Shown here piece after piece: positions 23,401-37,641 of a stretch of DNA of 64,000 nt (position 1 is its first letter; the number at the start of each line of letters is the position of its first letter). This DNA is from Siniperca chuatsi (lineage: Eukaryota; Chordata; Actinopteri; Centrarchiformes; Sinipercidae). Location of the stretch: assembly GCF_020085105.1 (NCBI RefSeq), contig NC_058052.1, positions 17,055,733 through 17,119,732 on the forward strand. Direction: 5' to 3'. The position numbers were made by a program, and so were the translations under genes. The notes beneath the pieces are model-generated. The model was given only the letters and a program-made list of their open reading frames with translations. It did no database searches and was not told the origin of the DNA.

Positions 23401-24375
23401 AGAGCGCGAGTGAGCGGTGCTATATGTTTTCTGACTTGTGCGAGGTTGTATGTAGGTTTAAAACCCCGCCCGCCTAGCGAACTAGGTTAAAACAGCGTAC
23501 ACACACAGAACAACGCCGTTTTGCAGAGCTTTACATCAGACGAAAAAGGAAATAATAACGTACTTGTTTATAGAGACTTTAGAAAGCTTGTTTAAAAAAA
23601 ATGATGCCACAAGATCAGTTGTGTATTCGTATTCAATAACGTCGTGGTGAGAAGCATAGGAATGATATTCACAGTAAAAGGACACAGAGGGTCTCTTAAA
23701 CCATTTCCTGATTGTATAGACTATTTGACTATGTTACTTAGACTGGGTTTGGTTAAATTTATTGAACACATTTGTTTAGCAAATTACCAGACTAGATTAT
23801 AACTGGAACTAGTTGTCGCCAGGCCCAGCAAGCTTCATTACATCACATTTGCCCCTGTTGTTGCAATTACTTATATATCTAATTAGTGGTGGTATCATTC
23901 TTAAACTATTCAGGTTCATTAGTGTATTTCACAACATTATCACATCCTGTACAGAGTGATTTTTTTCAGCTCTTTAAGCCTGGGTTTATTTACGTTATAC
24001 ACTTTATTTTGCAATTTGCAATTTCAATCATTTATAACAATTTAGTTTGACCTCAGGCCTTTAAAGACCCTCAGGCCTACAGTCACATGAGAGAATCATC
24101 AGAGCTGAATGTAAGTTAGACAAATAACTAAGTAACTCAGCTCAACATTTTCCAAACTCGTTATAAATTAGTTGCACCGTTACCCAAGATTATCTATGGG
24201 CAACATGCTGTATTTCAACACATGCACTTGCTTTTTCCCCAGAGATAAGACACACAGCTCACATGAACTGTGACTGATTGTTCCTGCAAAGAGACTGAGA
24301 TTTGAGAAAAGTCCGCCAACTCTCCTGTGGGAAATGAATAGTTCCAGAGTGTGGCATTTCTGAAACTCAACACTG

Positions 24376-24450
24376 ATTGGTCAGGCGACCTCTGATGTAG
24401 GGGCTCAGCCCATTCCTGGCTGACAGAAGTGTTTTGAGATTTTTATAGCC
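24376..24450 (+). promoter_or_regulatory. Candidate otor core promoter (inverted CCAAT and TATA-like box)
   Basis: An ATTGG (inverted CCAAT) lies at 24376-24380 and a TATA-like tttttatag near 24440-24448. The ATG follows about 75 bp later at 24521. The spacing fits a TATA-driven gene with a leader of about 50 nt. The 23,400-24,375 interval upstream shows no gene. Confidence 0.45.
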
Positions 24451-24520
24451 TTAAGTTCCTTCAAACGTCCACATTCACATCCACTCTCACACAACACTCC
24501 TTTGGTTCTGCTCTGTCAGC

Positions 24521-25520
24521 ATGAGTTATCCACTGGTGATTCTGCTCTGTGTGGGACTACTGCACCAGACTGTGAGGGCCGTCTTTATGGATAAACTAGC
24601 AGACAACAAGATTTGTGGGGATGCAGAATGCTCATGTAAGTCAGTGCATTAAACAGAAGCATGAAGAAGTGTGTAGAGTGTATCCTGAAAACTATTACGT
24701 ATTAAAAGCATGCAATAAAATGCATGGGCTTGATAACTTCTTAAAAATAGTAATAGATAGTAATAGTAATAGATTCTTTCATCTGTATTTCCCTTTTCTC
24801 AATTTTTTTCTGTGGTTTATTAGATGTTCTCTCCATGGCCACAGCCTTGGATGACTTCATAGCTCCTGACTGCAGATTCATCAACATCAAGAAGGGTCAG
24901 ATGGTTTATGTGTATTCTAAACTCATACCAGAGGAGGGCGCCGGAGTCTTCTGGTCTGGAAGTGTATGTGCATATTTGTTAACGTGTTCTTTAGTAGCAG
25001 TGCACACGTCACTTACAAAAGACACAGCAGATGTGAAGCAGTTGTGACAAACAAATGTGAACTTTCTGGCCTTTTTGAGCAAAATGTCAAGAAAAACATT
25101 TGGTTAAATATTCAGTTTCATTGTACTGGAAATGAGCAAGAATTTAAATGACTTCAAGTTCAGTGAGGATGGTTGAATGCATAAAGCATGTATAATGTTG
25201 TGTATGGTAATTTGTTAGAGAGGGCATGTTATTTTCACTGGCAGGTTTATAGTGAGCGCTATGTGGACCAGATGGGCATCATTGGATACTTCCCTGCAAC
25301 TGTGCTGAAGGAGACACAGAAGTTTATGGAAGACACAGTTAAGATTCCCACAACTGTAAGTATATTTGTCTCTTTTTACAGGACAATACCTGAGATGAAT
25401 ACTTTCTCTTTTTTTCATTCTCTGTTCATTTTCTGGAGTGGGTAGTGGTCTAGGTGGTGGTCAACATTTATCTCATTTTATTTTGCCTTTTTTCAGGACA
25501 TGGACTTCTACTGTGATTAA
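24521..25520 (+). CDS. otor: Otoraplin (MIA-family secreted SH3-like protein)
   Basis: Four exons join in frame: 24521-24635, 24824-24963, 25245-25355 and 25497-25520, giving 129 aa (human OTOR 128). An N-terminal signal peptide ([14 protein letters not shown]...) precedes the MIA/SH3-like domain. The four conserved cysteines are present in [14 protein letters not shown] and the terminal DFYCD. Conserved segments include [43 protein letters not shown] and VPTTD-like IPTTDMDF. Similarity to OTOR exceeds that to MIA (no PKLADRKLC start, and GAGxFWxGSVY is OTOR-like). In vertebrates otoraplin is secreted by cochlear and cartilage cells. It lies upstream of pcsk2 on the same strand, as in human. 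Confidence 0.94.
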
Positions 25521-25771
25521 AGCATGATAGACTGAAGCCTCTTTCTTCTCAAGTCTTACTTGTAGTAACTCTGGCTTTTATTATGGATAGTAGACCTTTC
25601 CTCTCTTGAGCCAGTTTTTCAGACTATGTGCCATTACATCCTGTGGCATTGTCTCCAGCTGGAATGAAAACCTGGACACTCTCAGCCCTCAATAGCTCAC
25701 AGTCTGACACCCCTGCTGTTGAGCCAGCTAGTCCTTTCTGTATTGCTTTGTCCTAACAAGACACTTTGCTC

Positions 25772-25777
25772 AATAAA
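25772..25777 (+). terminator. otor polyadenylation signal
   Basis: A canonical AATAAA about 250 bases after the otor stop codon, followed by a T-rich stretch. Confidence 0.6.
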
Positions 25778-25799
25778 TCATTTTTTTCACATCAATCCA

Positions 25800-28700
25800 A
25801 AATGTTGATTACTTGAAAAGATAAGAATTCATTTTTTCAGATTGCTACTTTACAGTATATGCTATATGTCCATACTTGCTGGTTTGTTTATGACTTATGA
25901 CAACTGTTCCCTGTTGATGTATTCTGTGTTTGGCCATACAGCGGCAATCATTTTGCTCTTTTTCTTTTAGACTGATGCACCTGCAGTTTTGCTAAAAGCT
26001 CTGTTAGATGTCTCATGCTGCTTTGAAATATATCAAAGTGCCCCATGCCAGACCTCCTCACAAATGCTGCTTACTGCCACTTAGCGTAATATGACCTTTG
26101 TAACTTTGCTTTTAATTGTGATGAAGTTACTTCATGGTAAAGTTATTTTCCATGAAGTGTTATTACATTATTTTGTACGTACCACTTGTCTAAATTTGAT
26201 CTATCTTGTCTAAGCCAGTCTGTCCGTCTTTCTGTCTGTCTGTCTCACATCGACCCACCCACACACATGCAGCTTCCAGAGAACTATCATGATTAAATAT
26301 GGCCTGACATATTGTCACAGTTATGACTCTTTCCAAAGGAGGATTTGAATTATTTTAGATTGGTTTTGAATTATCAGTATCTCTTCTTTATGCGTCATAG
26401 CACCCACCCAGATATAGTGGTGAATATAACATCTCAATCAAATGTTCTCCATTTACAACGGTGGATTATCAGATCCAAAGATGTTTCATTTCGATACAGA
26501 ATGCCTCAGTAATTTAGTTAATGTTCTTCAGCGCTGCCAGTCAATTTCTCTGCCATCCCAGGAAGTCTCTTATGTGACCTGCTGCATGCATTGATTTGTG
26601 TGGCCACTACAAACAGGTCATTTTCATTCATTTATTTCTGTATGACCTGAGGCATTCTTAGAAAGGCAGGCTTACGAGTTTAGGGAATAGGGCTGTCACA
26701 CATTACGATCAATCGCCTGTCCCCTTCTCAGCCCAGATCAATACAAACCTGTTTCAAATGGGGACATTCACTACAAAATGTCTCTTATTGAAAACATGGG
26801 GCATGTCTGAGGGGTCTGTTAAGAAAAGAGAAGAAGAAATATTTCCTGAAGCATTTTTGGAAAAATAGCACCTGTCTCAATATGTGGTCATATTGCAATG
26901 AAATTGGCGTCATTACACAGTATGTACAGAGGAACGGGATGCTGACTCCAATGGTTATTATTAGCAAATGTCCCAAAGAGGTGAAAAGCTGATTGCCAAT
27001 TGCAATTGCAGTTGTATGTGTGTGTATGTGTGGGCCTATACGCAAATCCACAAAATCCACAAATCACAGCAAGTTACTCCTATCTAAAGTCAATCTTCCA
27101 TCAGACAGCTGTAGTTTTAGGGTGTTACCATGGTGACAGGCAGGGAAACTGTGACAGAAGAGATTGATGTGCACATGTTTGTGTGTGTATGTGTGTTTCC
27201 TGTGCGTGAGCTTAAAGAAGCAGCTGCCAAACACAGGCTACAGTGGGTGCGTTTTTTCCATCCGGTGTCACACCCACACCTCTACGCCCAGCAGCACAGC
27301 TCCTTGTAGAGCTGAGAAATCAGCAGCTTCAGGTCTGGTTAGCATCTGAGCGTGACATTTTAGACTGGGCAAAACATGAGTCCTTTTTTTTTAACATCCC
27401 AAAAACTCACGTCTGTGTGATGCAACGAGTTCTGATACTGTGAAACAAACGTAGTCTAACAGCTCTTACTAAGAACAGTGAAATGACTTCTTGATTCCAA
27501 CAACTAAGAAGAAAATATAATCAGCAAAAGATAAATAATAGACAAAACACTCCAGAGCACTGTACTGGAAGAATAAGTACATTTTGTCTGGCTCTGAAAA
27601 AATACATAACCTTAGATTGAGCAGGATTGAGGTGAGAATGAAAAAAAGATTGAGGTTAGAAGATTATTTGAAACAAACATATTGGCCCCCCCAGACATTG
27701 GATGATGAAACAGCTCATTTCTTTCCATGGGAAAACAACAAGGGGCTATGTCCCCCTGAGAGGAGGTATTTATGCAGGGCAATGACAGACAGAAAACTTC
27801 ATTTGTTATCTAGAGTGATGGAAGACTGTGCTCTATGTATGCATGGCTAGAGGAAAAAGCATGCATGTGTGTGTCTGTAGTGACTGACTTAATCAGTAGT
27901 GTCTTCAAGGTGCTTGAATGACAGGGTTTGTCGGCGTAGATTTTCCTCAAGAGTGTCAGAAAATGCCAGCTCGCTGCTTGTTTGAACTAAATCAATCAAT
28001 CTGTCGGCATGAATCAATCACTGCTAAAGCCTGAGGATCAGCGGTGTCCTTCTCACTTGATTAATATCCTGTACATTTGAAAATGTATTTGTCAGTCTAG
28101 TTTTGTGTCAAGATGGTGTGACCACCAACTGGCCATGCCATGTGCATTGACACCATATTTCAAGGATAAAGTGACAATAGAAGTGTTTAATTGAGAAGAA
28201 AGTGCAACAATATTCTTTTTCTTTCAGTATTTATCTATCTTACTTGTTCTCTCTCTCTGTGTGTGTCTGTGTTATATCTCTGACTCATATAATTGCACAA
28301 GCTAGTGTAATTCCACCCATTTTCTCTGTCACACTACCACACAAAGAAACCATTGATTTCATTTCTTGTGTCAACCTTCCAAAAAAAAACTCAGGACTTC
28401 ATTGTATCTACTTCTTGCGGGTTACTGATCTATTCTGGTACAGGAAAAAAATGCATCTGAGAAGGCATTTGAACCTGTATTTTTAGGGGGAAAAGAACAA
28501 TTGATAAATGGTGAAATAAGTTACTCTTCCCTGTGAGTCAATTTGTTCACTTCACAATCACCTTTTCAGTTAATCAATGCATGTATACTCCTCCAAAGAA
28601 CTGTGTTAATGTATCCTAAAAAGTGTGTGTGGAAGAGGATCGGCTAAATGGGGGGTGAAGAAGAGGAGAACTATCTGAAAGAGATAAAGTGGATCTTTCC

Positions 28701-29570
28701 CGAGTGTAAGTGAGTGAGGTAATGATCATTTTCATGTTGCTCAAACTTTTCTTCCTCATCTCAACGGTCACCTACATTTCTGTCCCACCTGAATAAACAC
28801 CTTTCTGCAAAACAACCCTCTCCTCACCTCCTTCATCTAAGGAAACCAACTTCCTTTCATCCTTTTTTCCCCCCTCTGTTTTGCCCATCACCGTGGTTAC
28901 CAAAAAGATTCACTGTGTGTGCATGTGGGACAATGGATGTGGGTGTTTGGGGGGTTAACAGTGTGTAAGAGGACTTTCAATTATGATCCAAGAGATGCTT
29001 TATATGAAGCAGCTAACCATCTCTATTTGGCTAATGAAGATCTTGTAGGTCAAAGGGTCATAAAGCTGAAAGAAAAAGACAGGAAATGAATGATACCTTG
29101 AGGAAATTAGGTGTAGCCATTAGCGTGTAATTTTTAACAAAATCATATCAAGAGACCTCATTCTGAGACTAGTTTTACGCATTAGTTACAGATGTATTAG
29201 ATGATAAATACATAATTAAAGGTCCAGAAAGTGGCTAGCTCTAACAACAAAATTGCAGTGTATGTCATAGGTGGAAAGAAATCATCCAATCAACTGCGGA
29301 TTAAGGTTTATGTCAATCAGACTCCTTCCACTATTAATTTGCTTTTTTGCAATGTGTTTGCATGAAAGAAAATTTCACTGGCCACCATGTTAGCCAAATG
29401 GTACCCTTAGAAAGTTCTGATCATGTAAGATGAAATGTCTGGATTTAAATTTAAGCGCATGTGGCTAGTGCAAAACAGGTAAGTAATTCTCCATAAGAGA
29501 ATGAAATCTAGAGCATTCTGTTACAATGCAGTGAAGAACAATGTATACATCTCAGTACACTCTCCAAATT
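25800..29570. other. Gene-free intergenic region, first part
   Basis: No exon, RNA gene or clear transposon recognised. The open frames (for example 26785-27060, 27584-27850 and 28202-28486) have no family resemblance or splice context. Short GT/TCTG-type simple repeats occur (about 26220-26250, 27180-27200). Confidence 0.5.
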
Positions 29571-29572
29571 TA

Positions 29573-29998
29573 GCTGTTTCCATGGTGCCGATCTTAAACA
29601 TCAAATTCAAGGACTTTCCAGGCCCGATTGCCTCAAATTCAAGGACCCAACCTGGCACAGTTTGAGACACAGATCAAAATTAATTACTGTTACAACAGTG
29701 AGAATTTCTATAATGAGAACTAGCAGGCTTTACAGAAGCTCACAGACAACAATTAAAAAGAGAGAGAGACTTGAATGTGTTAACAATTCTCAATTGTGCT
29801 GTGTTACAGTGATGTTACTTTAAATAAAAAAAAATATCAAAAGAACTTTAATTTCCTTTCTCACACAAAATATATCAATTCAAGCACTTTCAGTGACCCA
29901 TGTCTATTTATGTCTGTTTTCAAAAACTTGAAGGCCTTGATTTTTTCCCTCAAATTCACAAACTTTCAATGATTTCAAGGGGCCATGGGAACCCTGTG
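29573..29998. repeat. Dispersed MITE-like repeat
   Basis: Imperfect terminal inverted motifs bound the unit: gctgtttccatgg on the left and ccatgggaaccctg on the right. Inside are repeated caaattcaaggac motifs on the left and related antisense-like motifs on the right. This layout matches a non-autonomous DNA transposon type widespread in fish. No transposase is present. Confidence 0.5.
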
Positions 29999-30104
29999 TT
30001 TCAAGCACACATAAAAGTGCCAGGTGCTTCTCTGCACAGACCTGAGTGAATATTGGACTTAACATTTGTCAGGTGGTCAGAAACATGACTCCAAAGAAAA
30101 GCAG

Positions 30105-30365
30105 TGTTTTACCTCACAACAAGAAGGTTCTGGGTTTGAAACTGCCGGCCGGGTTAGGGTTAAGGTCTGTGTGGAGTTTGCATGGGGAGAACATGTTCCC
30201 TCTGGGTGCTCTGGTTTCCTTCCGCACTCTAAAGACATCCAGGTTAGGTTAATTTGCGACTCTAAATTTCCTGTAGGTGTTAATGTGAGTGGGAATGCTT
30301 GTATGTTTCTATTCGTGAGCTCTGTGATTGACTGGCGACCAGAGTGTACCCTGCCTATATATGTA
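30105..30365 (+). repeat. Degenerate copy of a common fish interspersed repeat (SINE-like)
   Basis: The stretch has the recognisable order of a widespread fish repeat: ggttctgggtttgaaac (B-box-like), gtctgtgtggagtttgcatg, gggtgctctggtttccttcc, aaagacatccaggttaggtt, then gattgactggcgacc. It is old, with many mismatches. The class assignment is uncertain. Confidence 0.55.
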
Positions 30366-30369
30366 AGGA

Positions 30370-33300
30370 TATAATATGTCAATGTTGTGTTAAAAGCTTG
30401 TTCTGCTGCCCCCAAGTGGCCAAAAAATCAATAAACACTGCTTTATGAACTTTTAATCATACTGCACTTAAACTTACACTTACACTAGGTTAGGTGAGGC
30501 AAGTTAACAGTGTGAGTACCGAAAACTGAAAATGATTTTAAAAATTTTCCTTAAAATATCTTGATGCCATCAAGTAATTGCCAGATTTCCAGAAAACTGT
30601 ATAGATCACCCTGTCTTTATCATTAAACCAAACTTTAGTTATATGATCGTGACTTGGAGGTCACACATACCTCACAGTCTTGTCTATTTCCTTTCTTGTA
30701 ACATAAATAATGCATGTGTTTCGGTAACACATGGCTGGAGGTCTCACACAACGCTCAGAATGCTGTCTGCTGGGTTTGATGCTTACCTGTCATGACATCG
30801 TCTACATCTCTCAAAGAAAAACACTTGAAATCCCAGTAGAGGCATGCTTTCCAGTGTGTTTGCATTAAATACACTAATGAAAATGGTTCACTACATTTAT
30901 TTTCTTTTATCTTAATTTTCTTTCAGTATATAAACACCATAAAAGCTATTTAGCTTCTCCCAGCAGAGACAGAATGCTTTAGTACTCTCTCAATATGAAA
31001 GTATGCTGTTAGGGCTCTTAGTCATACTGAATGACTGTTTTCTCACATGTAACAAAAAGGTGGGGTCCATTTTGTCCTAAGGAGTGTCCCTGCATCAGGC
31101 TGCCAGATTATTTGGGGAGAAGAGAAATAACAGGCTATCATATCTTTTAATCCTAGCTTTTGGAGCAGCGGAAAGCTTCCATCAGAAATCTTCTACGTCT
31201 GGTCTTCAAATGTTTTTGCAGAGGGGTTTTTGCACAAGCTTCTGAGCTATGAATAGACTGAGTGTTTGTCATGACAACCAATTACCCATTACAAAAGCAG
31301 TGAGGCAAAGTAAGGCAATTAAGTGGTGAAACAAAATTGTGTTTTGTAGGATTTCTCAGAGTGTTTCTGATCATATATATATCTATATAGATATATATAG
31401 TTGTATAGTTTTATATACGCACATTTGTTGTGTTGTGCTTCATTTCTATGCTTTCCTGATACTTTAAAAACAAACTGTCTATTGCTGACATAATTCTAAT
31501 ACTTTTCTACAGGATGTGTTTTACTTTAGCAGTTGCAATCATACAGCAATGTTGTTTAATTAAGTAATAAGCAATATACTTTTAATTAAGCAATAATATT
31601 TTACATTGAATGGGCATTGTTATGCACAACAAGTGGAAAGAATGACCCTAAATGGGTCATTACGTTCAGATAATGGTTGTTAACACACCATTGTAAGAGA
31701 ATAACTCAAATTCAATAAATATTTTTCAATAAAAAGTGATTGAATAACAATAAACAGCATGTTTGTTCTTCCAAGCTGTATAGCTCTGCGGTCAGTAAGA
31801 GTACTGACTTTTGATCACTGAATTATCATTTATTTAGGGTTTTTTAAGCATAGCAGCTCTCATTTTGAATGTCAAATCTTGGTGTACTGTGTCAACACAC
31901 TGCACAAAGCTGCGGTTCGTCTATTAGGTTTGTCCTGATTCTTTCAAGTTCCATATCTCAGTCTTGCAGCCACCCAAAGCTTGCTGCCAGAGAGTGACAT
32001 GACTGACAGTGATAAAAAAACCCAGCTGTAATAGAACTTCTCATTATGGAAAAAAATGGTCATGTATTACTCCATTTGCTAAATGTCATAGAAAACAGTG
32101 TAGTTTAAACAGAGCACATGCGCACACATACATTTGAGGTATTACAGCATGTAGTTGGGGGGTTATCTGCGTCACCACATGTACATTAACAGGAGAATGA
32201 CAAATGAGTGTCAGAATACAGTATGTCAGAATAAAATTACATGCTGCTTTGTACAAACCACCTGCGTCTGAGCCATTACAGGTAGGCAGGCTTTTCTAGA
32301 GTACATGTTGTTGCTTTAAAGAGGCTGTGGGCAGTTTATAGACAAACCAGGTTTGTTAAGCCTAATGGTCCTTGTATTGATTGGCTGGGGTATCCTCACA
32401 AATTGCAGGGGTAGAATGAACAATAAGATTCTCATTGATGATCTCTAAATGCATTTCAGCTTGTAGTTTTATTGACTCTCCTGGAGCTGCCAGTGCAGGG
32501 TTTATTTACACACTTTGCTCGCAGCCTATTTTTACAATGGCATGATCTGAGAAGAAGGTGTTGAAGGAAATATTGCACATCATCCACTGTACAGTTGACT
32601 GGTTATAATGAAGTGAACTGCTTTAATAATATCTAATATAAAGTAGCTATGCTTAGTAAATTTGTGAAGTGAAAACAATGAAACTACATGCAAATGAATT
32701 ACCTTTACTCAATTAAATAAATGAGGCTACACTGAATAAATTAATCAGCACAGGACAGAACTGCTAATTAGCTTTGCTGACTTCACAGTCAGTAGTTCAG
32801 AATGGCAGGCTTATCGCTTAGCTGCTGTCAACTCAGTGCAGCTACTGAGCCATAAAGAGACTGTGGCCATCACTAATCCCAGGCTGGATCAAACCAGGTT
32901 CTCACATCTGTGTTAAGAGTCTGATGAAAGGTGTCAAACTCTGTGTTTCCGTGAGAGTCACTGCTGCAGCTTATGTGTGAACTGTTCACACACAAAGGAC
33001 ATAATCAGAGAGAGACTTCTCAGCTGAGCGACATGGAAAAACATGCTCATCCACATGCATAATGCACATGCACACATACAATAGACTGTTTTTTACACAG
33101 CATTTCTCAGCATCCATTATAACCTTTTTTCAAAGTTACTGATGCCTAAATGTCGAGTGGTTGTGTTAATGACTTTGTGTATAGATTTCTGGACATGTTT
33201 ACTCCTCATTACCCTTTTCCTCAGAAAATCTTCTCCTTCATTCATTCCTTCCTGGCTATTTGTACATGTTATTAAAGGATAATGTCTGAACTTTGAGCAT

Positions 33301-36300
33301 TGCTAAATAGCTAAAGCACATGATATGTTGCTAATTGTTTGCGGCATAGCCATGTTTATCCTGTGCCCTGTGTGGGCAAAACAATGAGTATTCATTGTTT
33401 GCTTTCTTAATGGACTATGCTCTTTGGCTCCTAGTATATAGGACAGCAATGGAAAGAGGCTTAGAAACATCTGAGATACCATTACCATTAGCCCTAATGT
33501 CCTTTTAAAATGGAAAGAGCATCAGAGCCCACACACAGAGACTGCTGTGTATGCTGTTTGCGTGATACAGCCCCATTGCCATCATATCCTGCCAAGGTCA
33601 CTTGGCCTGTCCCCTTCCTGTACAGACACATTAAAAATTAGCCTCTTAGCAAAACAGGCACATTTCTGATGGCTGACACTGACCATTTTACTCTCCAATT
33701 CCAACATTCCCAGTGCAGTCATGACAATCTCCTACATTAATATTCAGATTCTTGACAAAATATGAATCAAGTGTTTGCTTTGAGGATACACACACACTCT
33801 CACACACACAGTTTCTAGTGACTATAACCTAAAAGAAATCGGTGGAAAGGATGACCTCTCTCGCCAATACTTCAGTTTCCCAGTGAGTCAGGCTGTGGTA
33901 TATATGTCCAGACTGAGGACGTGGAGCTCAACAGGGTTTGTGACAGTGACCTTAGTTACATGGTGATTATTTCCTGTTGTACCTCAAAGGTCAGGCTGTT
34001 TCATCAGACTCTAAAAAGGCATGCAAAGTTAAACACTGCATCGTCAAACGTCACAGCCCGACTGAAGCTGATAATTGCTTAGACATCAGATTGGAGGTGG
34101 CTGATTTCGGTGATGACTTAATGAGCGTATGAAAGGAAATGGGAAAGTTGGCAGTGCTGTGAATAGCTGAGGACTAGGTCCAGCTCAGGAGGCTTGATTA
34201 GAAAAATTAACTTTGAGGTAATGTTTTCCACAGTGTCCAATCAAAATCATCATCAGCAAATGTGTTTGAGGTGTTTGATTCTGGCACGTTGGGGGGCACT
34301 CGGCATGATACACTAGTAATGGCAATCAAACCACTGCAGTCATGACATCAACATAATTTCTGAATACATGCTGGGCATGAATGCTTGCCTGAGAGATGAA
34401 AATTGCTCATCCACAAACTTACTGTAAACTCTGAAGCACCCGCTGATATGATTTAGCTGATTACTGTTGTGCTTTTGACAAATCATCCTATTATGTGACA
34501 TAGAGCAGTAGCTGCTGGTAAATGGGCTCTGCTCAAAATACAACCCAAACAATGTTGTACTTTTCTACCTAAAGCTCATGATCAAAACACATTTTCCAAA
34601 CTGCCAATTTGACAATACTACAGTGACAACAATGAAATTACAGCAGCTTGTTGTAGTGTCTGGAAATGTTTCATTAGCAGCCAAGCAGGAACCCAAAGAC
34701 CATTTGAAAAAAGATACTGTACAGCATGTGTAGAAAGAGAGAGACATAAAATGAAAGGGTCAGGTTCAGATGTCCCAGTAATTGGATTGTCACAGATTCA
34801 CCAGCATTGTCTGAAATTAGCGCAAACTATTTATAGAAATGGTGAAGCAAGGTACGAAAACAACCCAATCTTGAAATGTCTCTTGACATCACATGTTACA
34901 ATATAGATATTGCTATTTTTCTGGCAGATTGTGAAAAATGCTATTTCCTTCAAAGTCAGAGTGCGCTAATTAATCAAATTAGATGGAATGTTTTTTAATT
35001 GTCTCTCTCTTTCTCCCTCTCTCTCGATGAACGTGATTCATCTCTGACGTTAATTTGCATGTCCTTTTATTTACTCCTAGGTGGTGTATTCATTAGGCAG
35101 CACAGAATACTCACCTCGAAATAAGTAATACACAGAGGGAAATAATTATTGTGATTATGCGTAATCTTTGCTCACAGAGTTGTTTTTCTTTCCCAATTAA
35201 ACAAAATTTATATTGGGAATATGCTTTGAATAACAAAGCAGGTGGAGCCATTGCTCTCGCTGCACCTCCATTGCTGTTTGCGAGGAAAGCTGAGAACTGC
35301 ACTGCTACAGGCTGCAATGGCGGATTGTTTTGTAATATAGGACATTTTTCTATATAATAATGTAAGACATTTTCCCCCATACTGATGCTAAGCCATGGCA
35401 TGAACCCAATGAGTTTATGTTTCATTTCTGCAGGGATTTATAGAAGCAGGGTAGAGAGAAGAAAGGAGAGGAAAACAATTGCATAGTTTATCTTTTCAGT
35501 TGGTGAATAAAACATAACACAGCTGGTGAAATAACATTATAATGGGTTGTACGTTTATTCACTGATTTTCAGAATATCAATTTTAATGTAAGAAATGTAT
35601 GGTCATTCGTCTAAAAAAAGATTTTTGGTAGCCAAGACAAGTCAAGACTGATTGCACTGATTTCATAGACATAGTTTGGATATTTTCACTGTGCCAGACT
35701 GCTGCAGCATTAAGTATGTTAGTGATGGATGAATCACAGATTACTTTTTTTTACAATGAATACATACAGAGAGTTTGGTAACACCCTAATAATATTAAAT
35801 GTTCATGTTAAGTTGCAGCTGCATATCCAATATGAGGTAAAAGTTGCTCACTGTGACAATGAAACCTACCTCTTCAAATTATGAATAGACAACATGATAG
35901 ACTCTCTGAAGTATTACAGTATTTTATGGTTTGAATTATGCTCGAGGTTGGCTAAAGGCGAAACAAAAGCATAGGCAGCGATATCAATAGTGTCCATATT
36001 AGGTAGCACCCCGCAGAGAGAAACATCAAAACATCACAGCAGTGTACTGGACATCACAAATGATAGCTGTGGGTTGTGGTAACTCGAATTACCTGTTTAC
36101 CACATGATAGTCTTCCTTGAGACTGCCTCAATCCTGCAGGGGGGATGTAAACAGCACTTACATGGTAATATGACAATTTTAGGAGATGGAAGGGAGAGGA
36201 AACGTTAAATGATATACTGATTTTCAGGAGAGAGAGTGAGAGAAAGAGGGCAGAGTGATAAAAGAGTTGGGGATGAGTGAGGAAGAAGGAGAGTGATGAG

Positions 36301-37579
36301 TTCAATTTAATCTTCTTCTGTGCTGAGTTGTGTGGTCCATGACAAATTGAGCCGGTGTTTCCACCTGAGTTGGCTTTGCTGCCTGCCACGCCTCACAGCA
36401 CATCAAGCCCAACATAACCTCGTGCTGTCCCTCTGCTCCCTGCTATCTGCTTCTCCAGCTGGCCTGATAGAAGTTATACACTACAACACAATGTTACAGC
36501 CCAATCTGCTTGTAGAGTAGCTGCAATTAAATTCTGCTTCCACAGTGACTTACTCTGGCAACTTGATAGATAGATTACTCTTCAATATCAGAACCAGGAG
36601 ACTTTACATCTCCTCTGTACACAGATCAAAACCTACATTTAATATGTGTCAATTTATGCACAGGGGTTTATATTGATTACATCCTGGTTTCCACAACTGA
36701 AGCATATAACTAAACCTAGAATCATTTAACTGCCTGCTCTCATGTCTCAAGACCACAGTTGAAGCCAAGTTGAATGATCTAAAGCAAGAGACACTGGGGT
36801 AATGATATGTCATCACCTGTCAACCCTCTGCCATTATGAAGACCAGTGTTGTCTGTGGGTTTTGATATCTTTCTACCTGTGAAAGCCGGCATCTTATCTC
36901 ACAGAACCAGAGGCAGGCAGTGGCCTCCTAGAGAGAGAGGAGGAGAGAGACACAGAGAAAGAGATAGGGTGAGAGAGCGAATGAAAGCATTAGAAGTGCA
37001 GCTCCTGAGACTATCCGCACTGCAATCAATGTGGATATAGTACCCACAATCCCCACTCACTCGGAGACATCCCGTCCCACAACACCGGCTGGCACTGACG
37101 GAGCAGTATAGTATAGAGCTGCCTCTGAAATGACAGCTTAACTACAGGGTGGGATAAGAAAGGCCTTTTGCTTTTGTCTTTTTATCTCTGCTTTTCTCTG
37201 TGCTGCTCTTACTTTCTGTGACGTTAATAGAGAGAGAAACTGTAATATGTTATGTAATATAAGTCTTTCCTTGAGGTTTCCAAAGTAAGTTTACACTCAC
37301 TTGCTCTTTCAGTGAATGTTTGCATTTTAGAGATTGTTGGTTAAATCAGCATCTAAATGAGAGCAGAGAAATGGGGGTCTCTCTTGAATCATAACTCTGC
37401 ATATAAAATGCATAAAAACGGTGTGCTTTGTTGCAAACGTGGATGGGTTGTTTCTGGATTGATTTGATTTAGCATTGAAAACACTGCGGTGCAGGAGTGA
37501 AAGATCAATACTCGTGTCTCTGAGAGCTAGCAAACAATTCCAGTCTGGTTGAAAGGTTGGTGGCAGAGGTTGCAGAGGC

Positions 37580-37641
<62 letters not shown>

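Noticed and set aside
31368-31402. AT palindrome
   Set aside because: Simple alternating AT sequence; no flanking element ends or other evidence of function.
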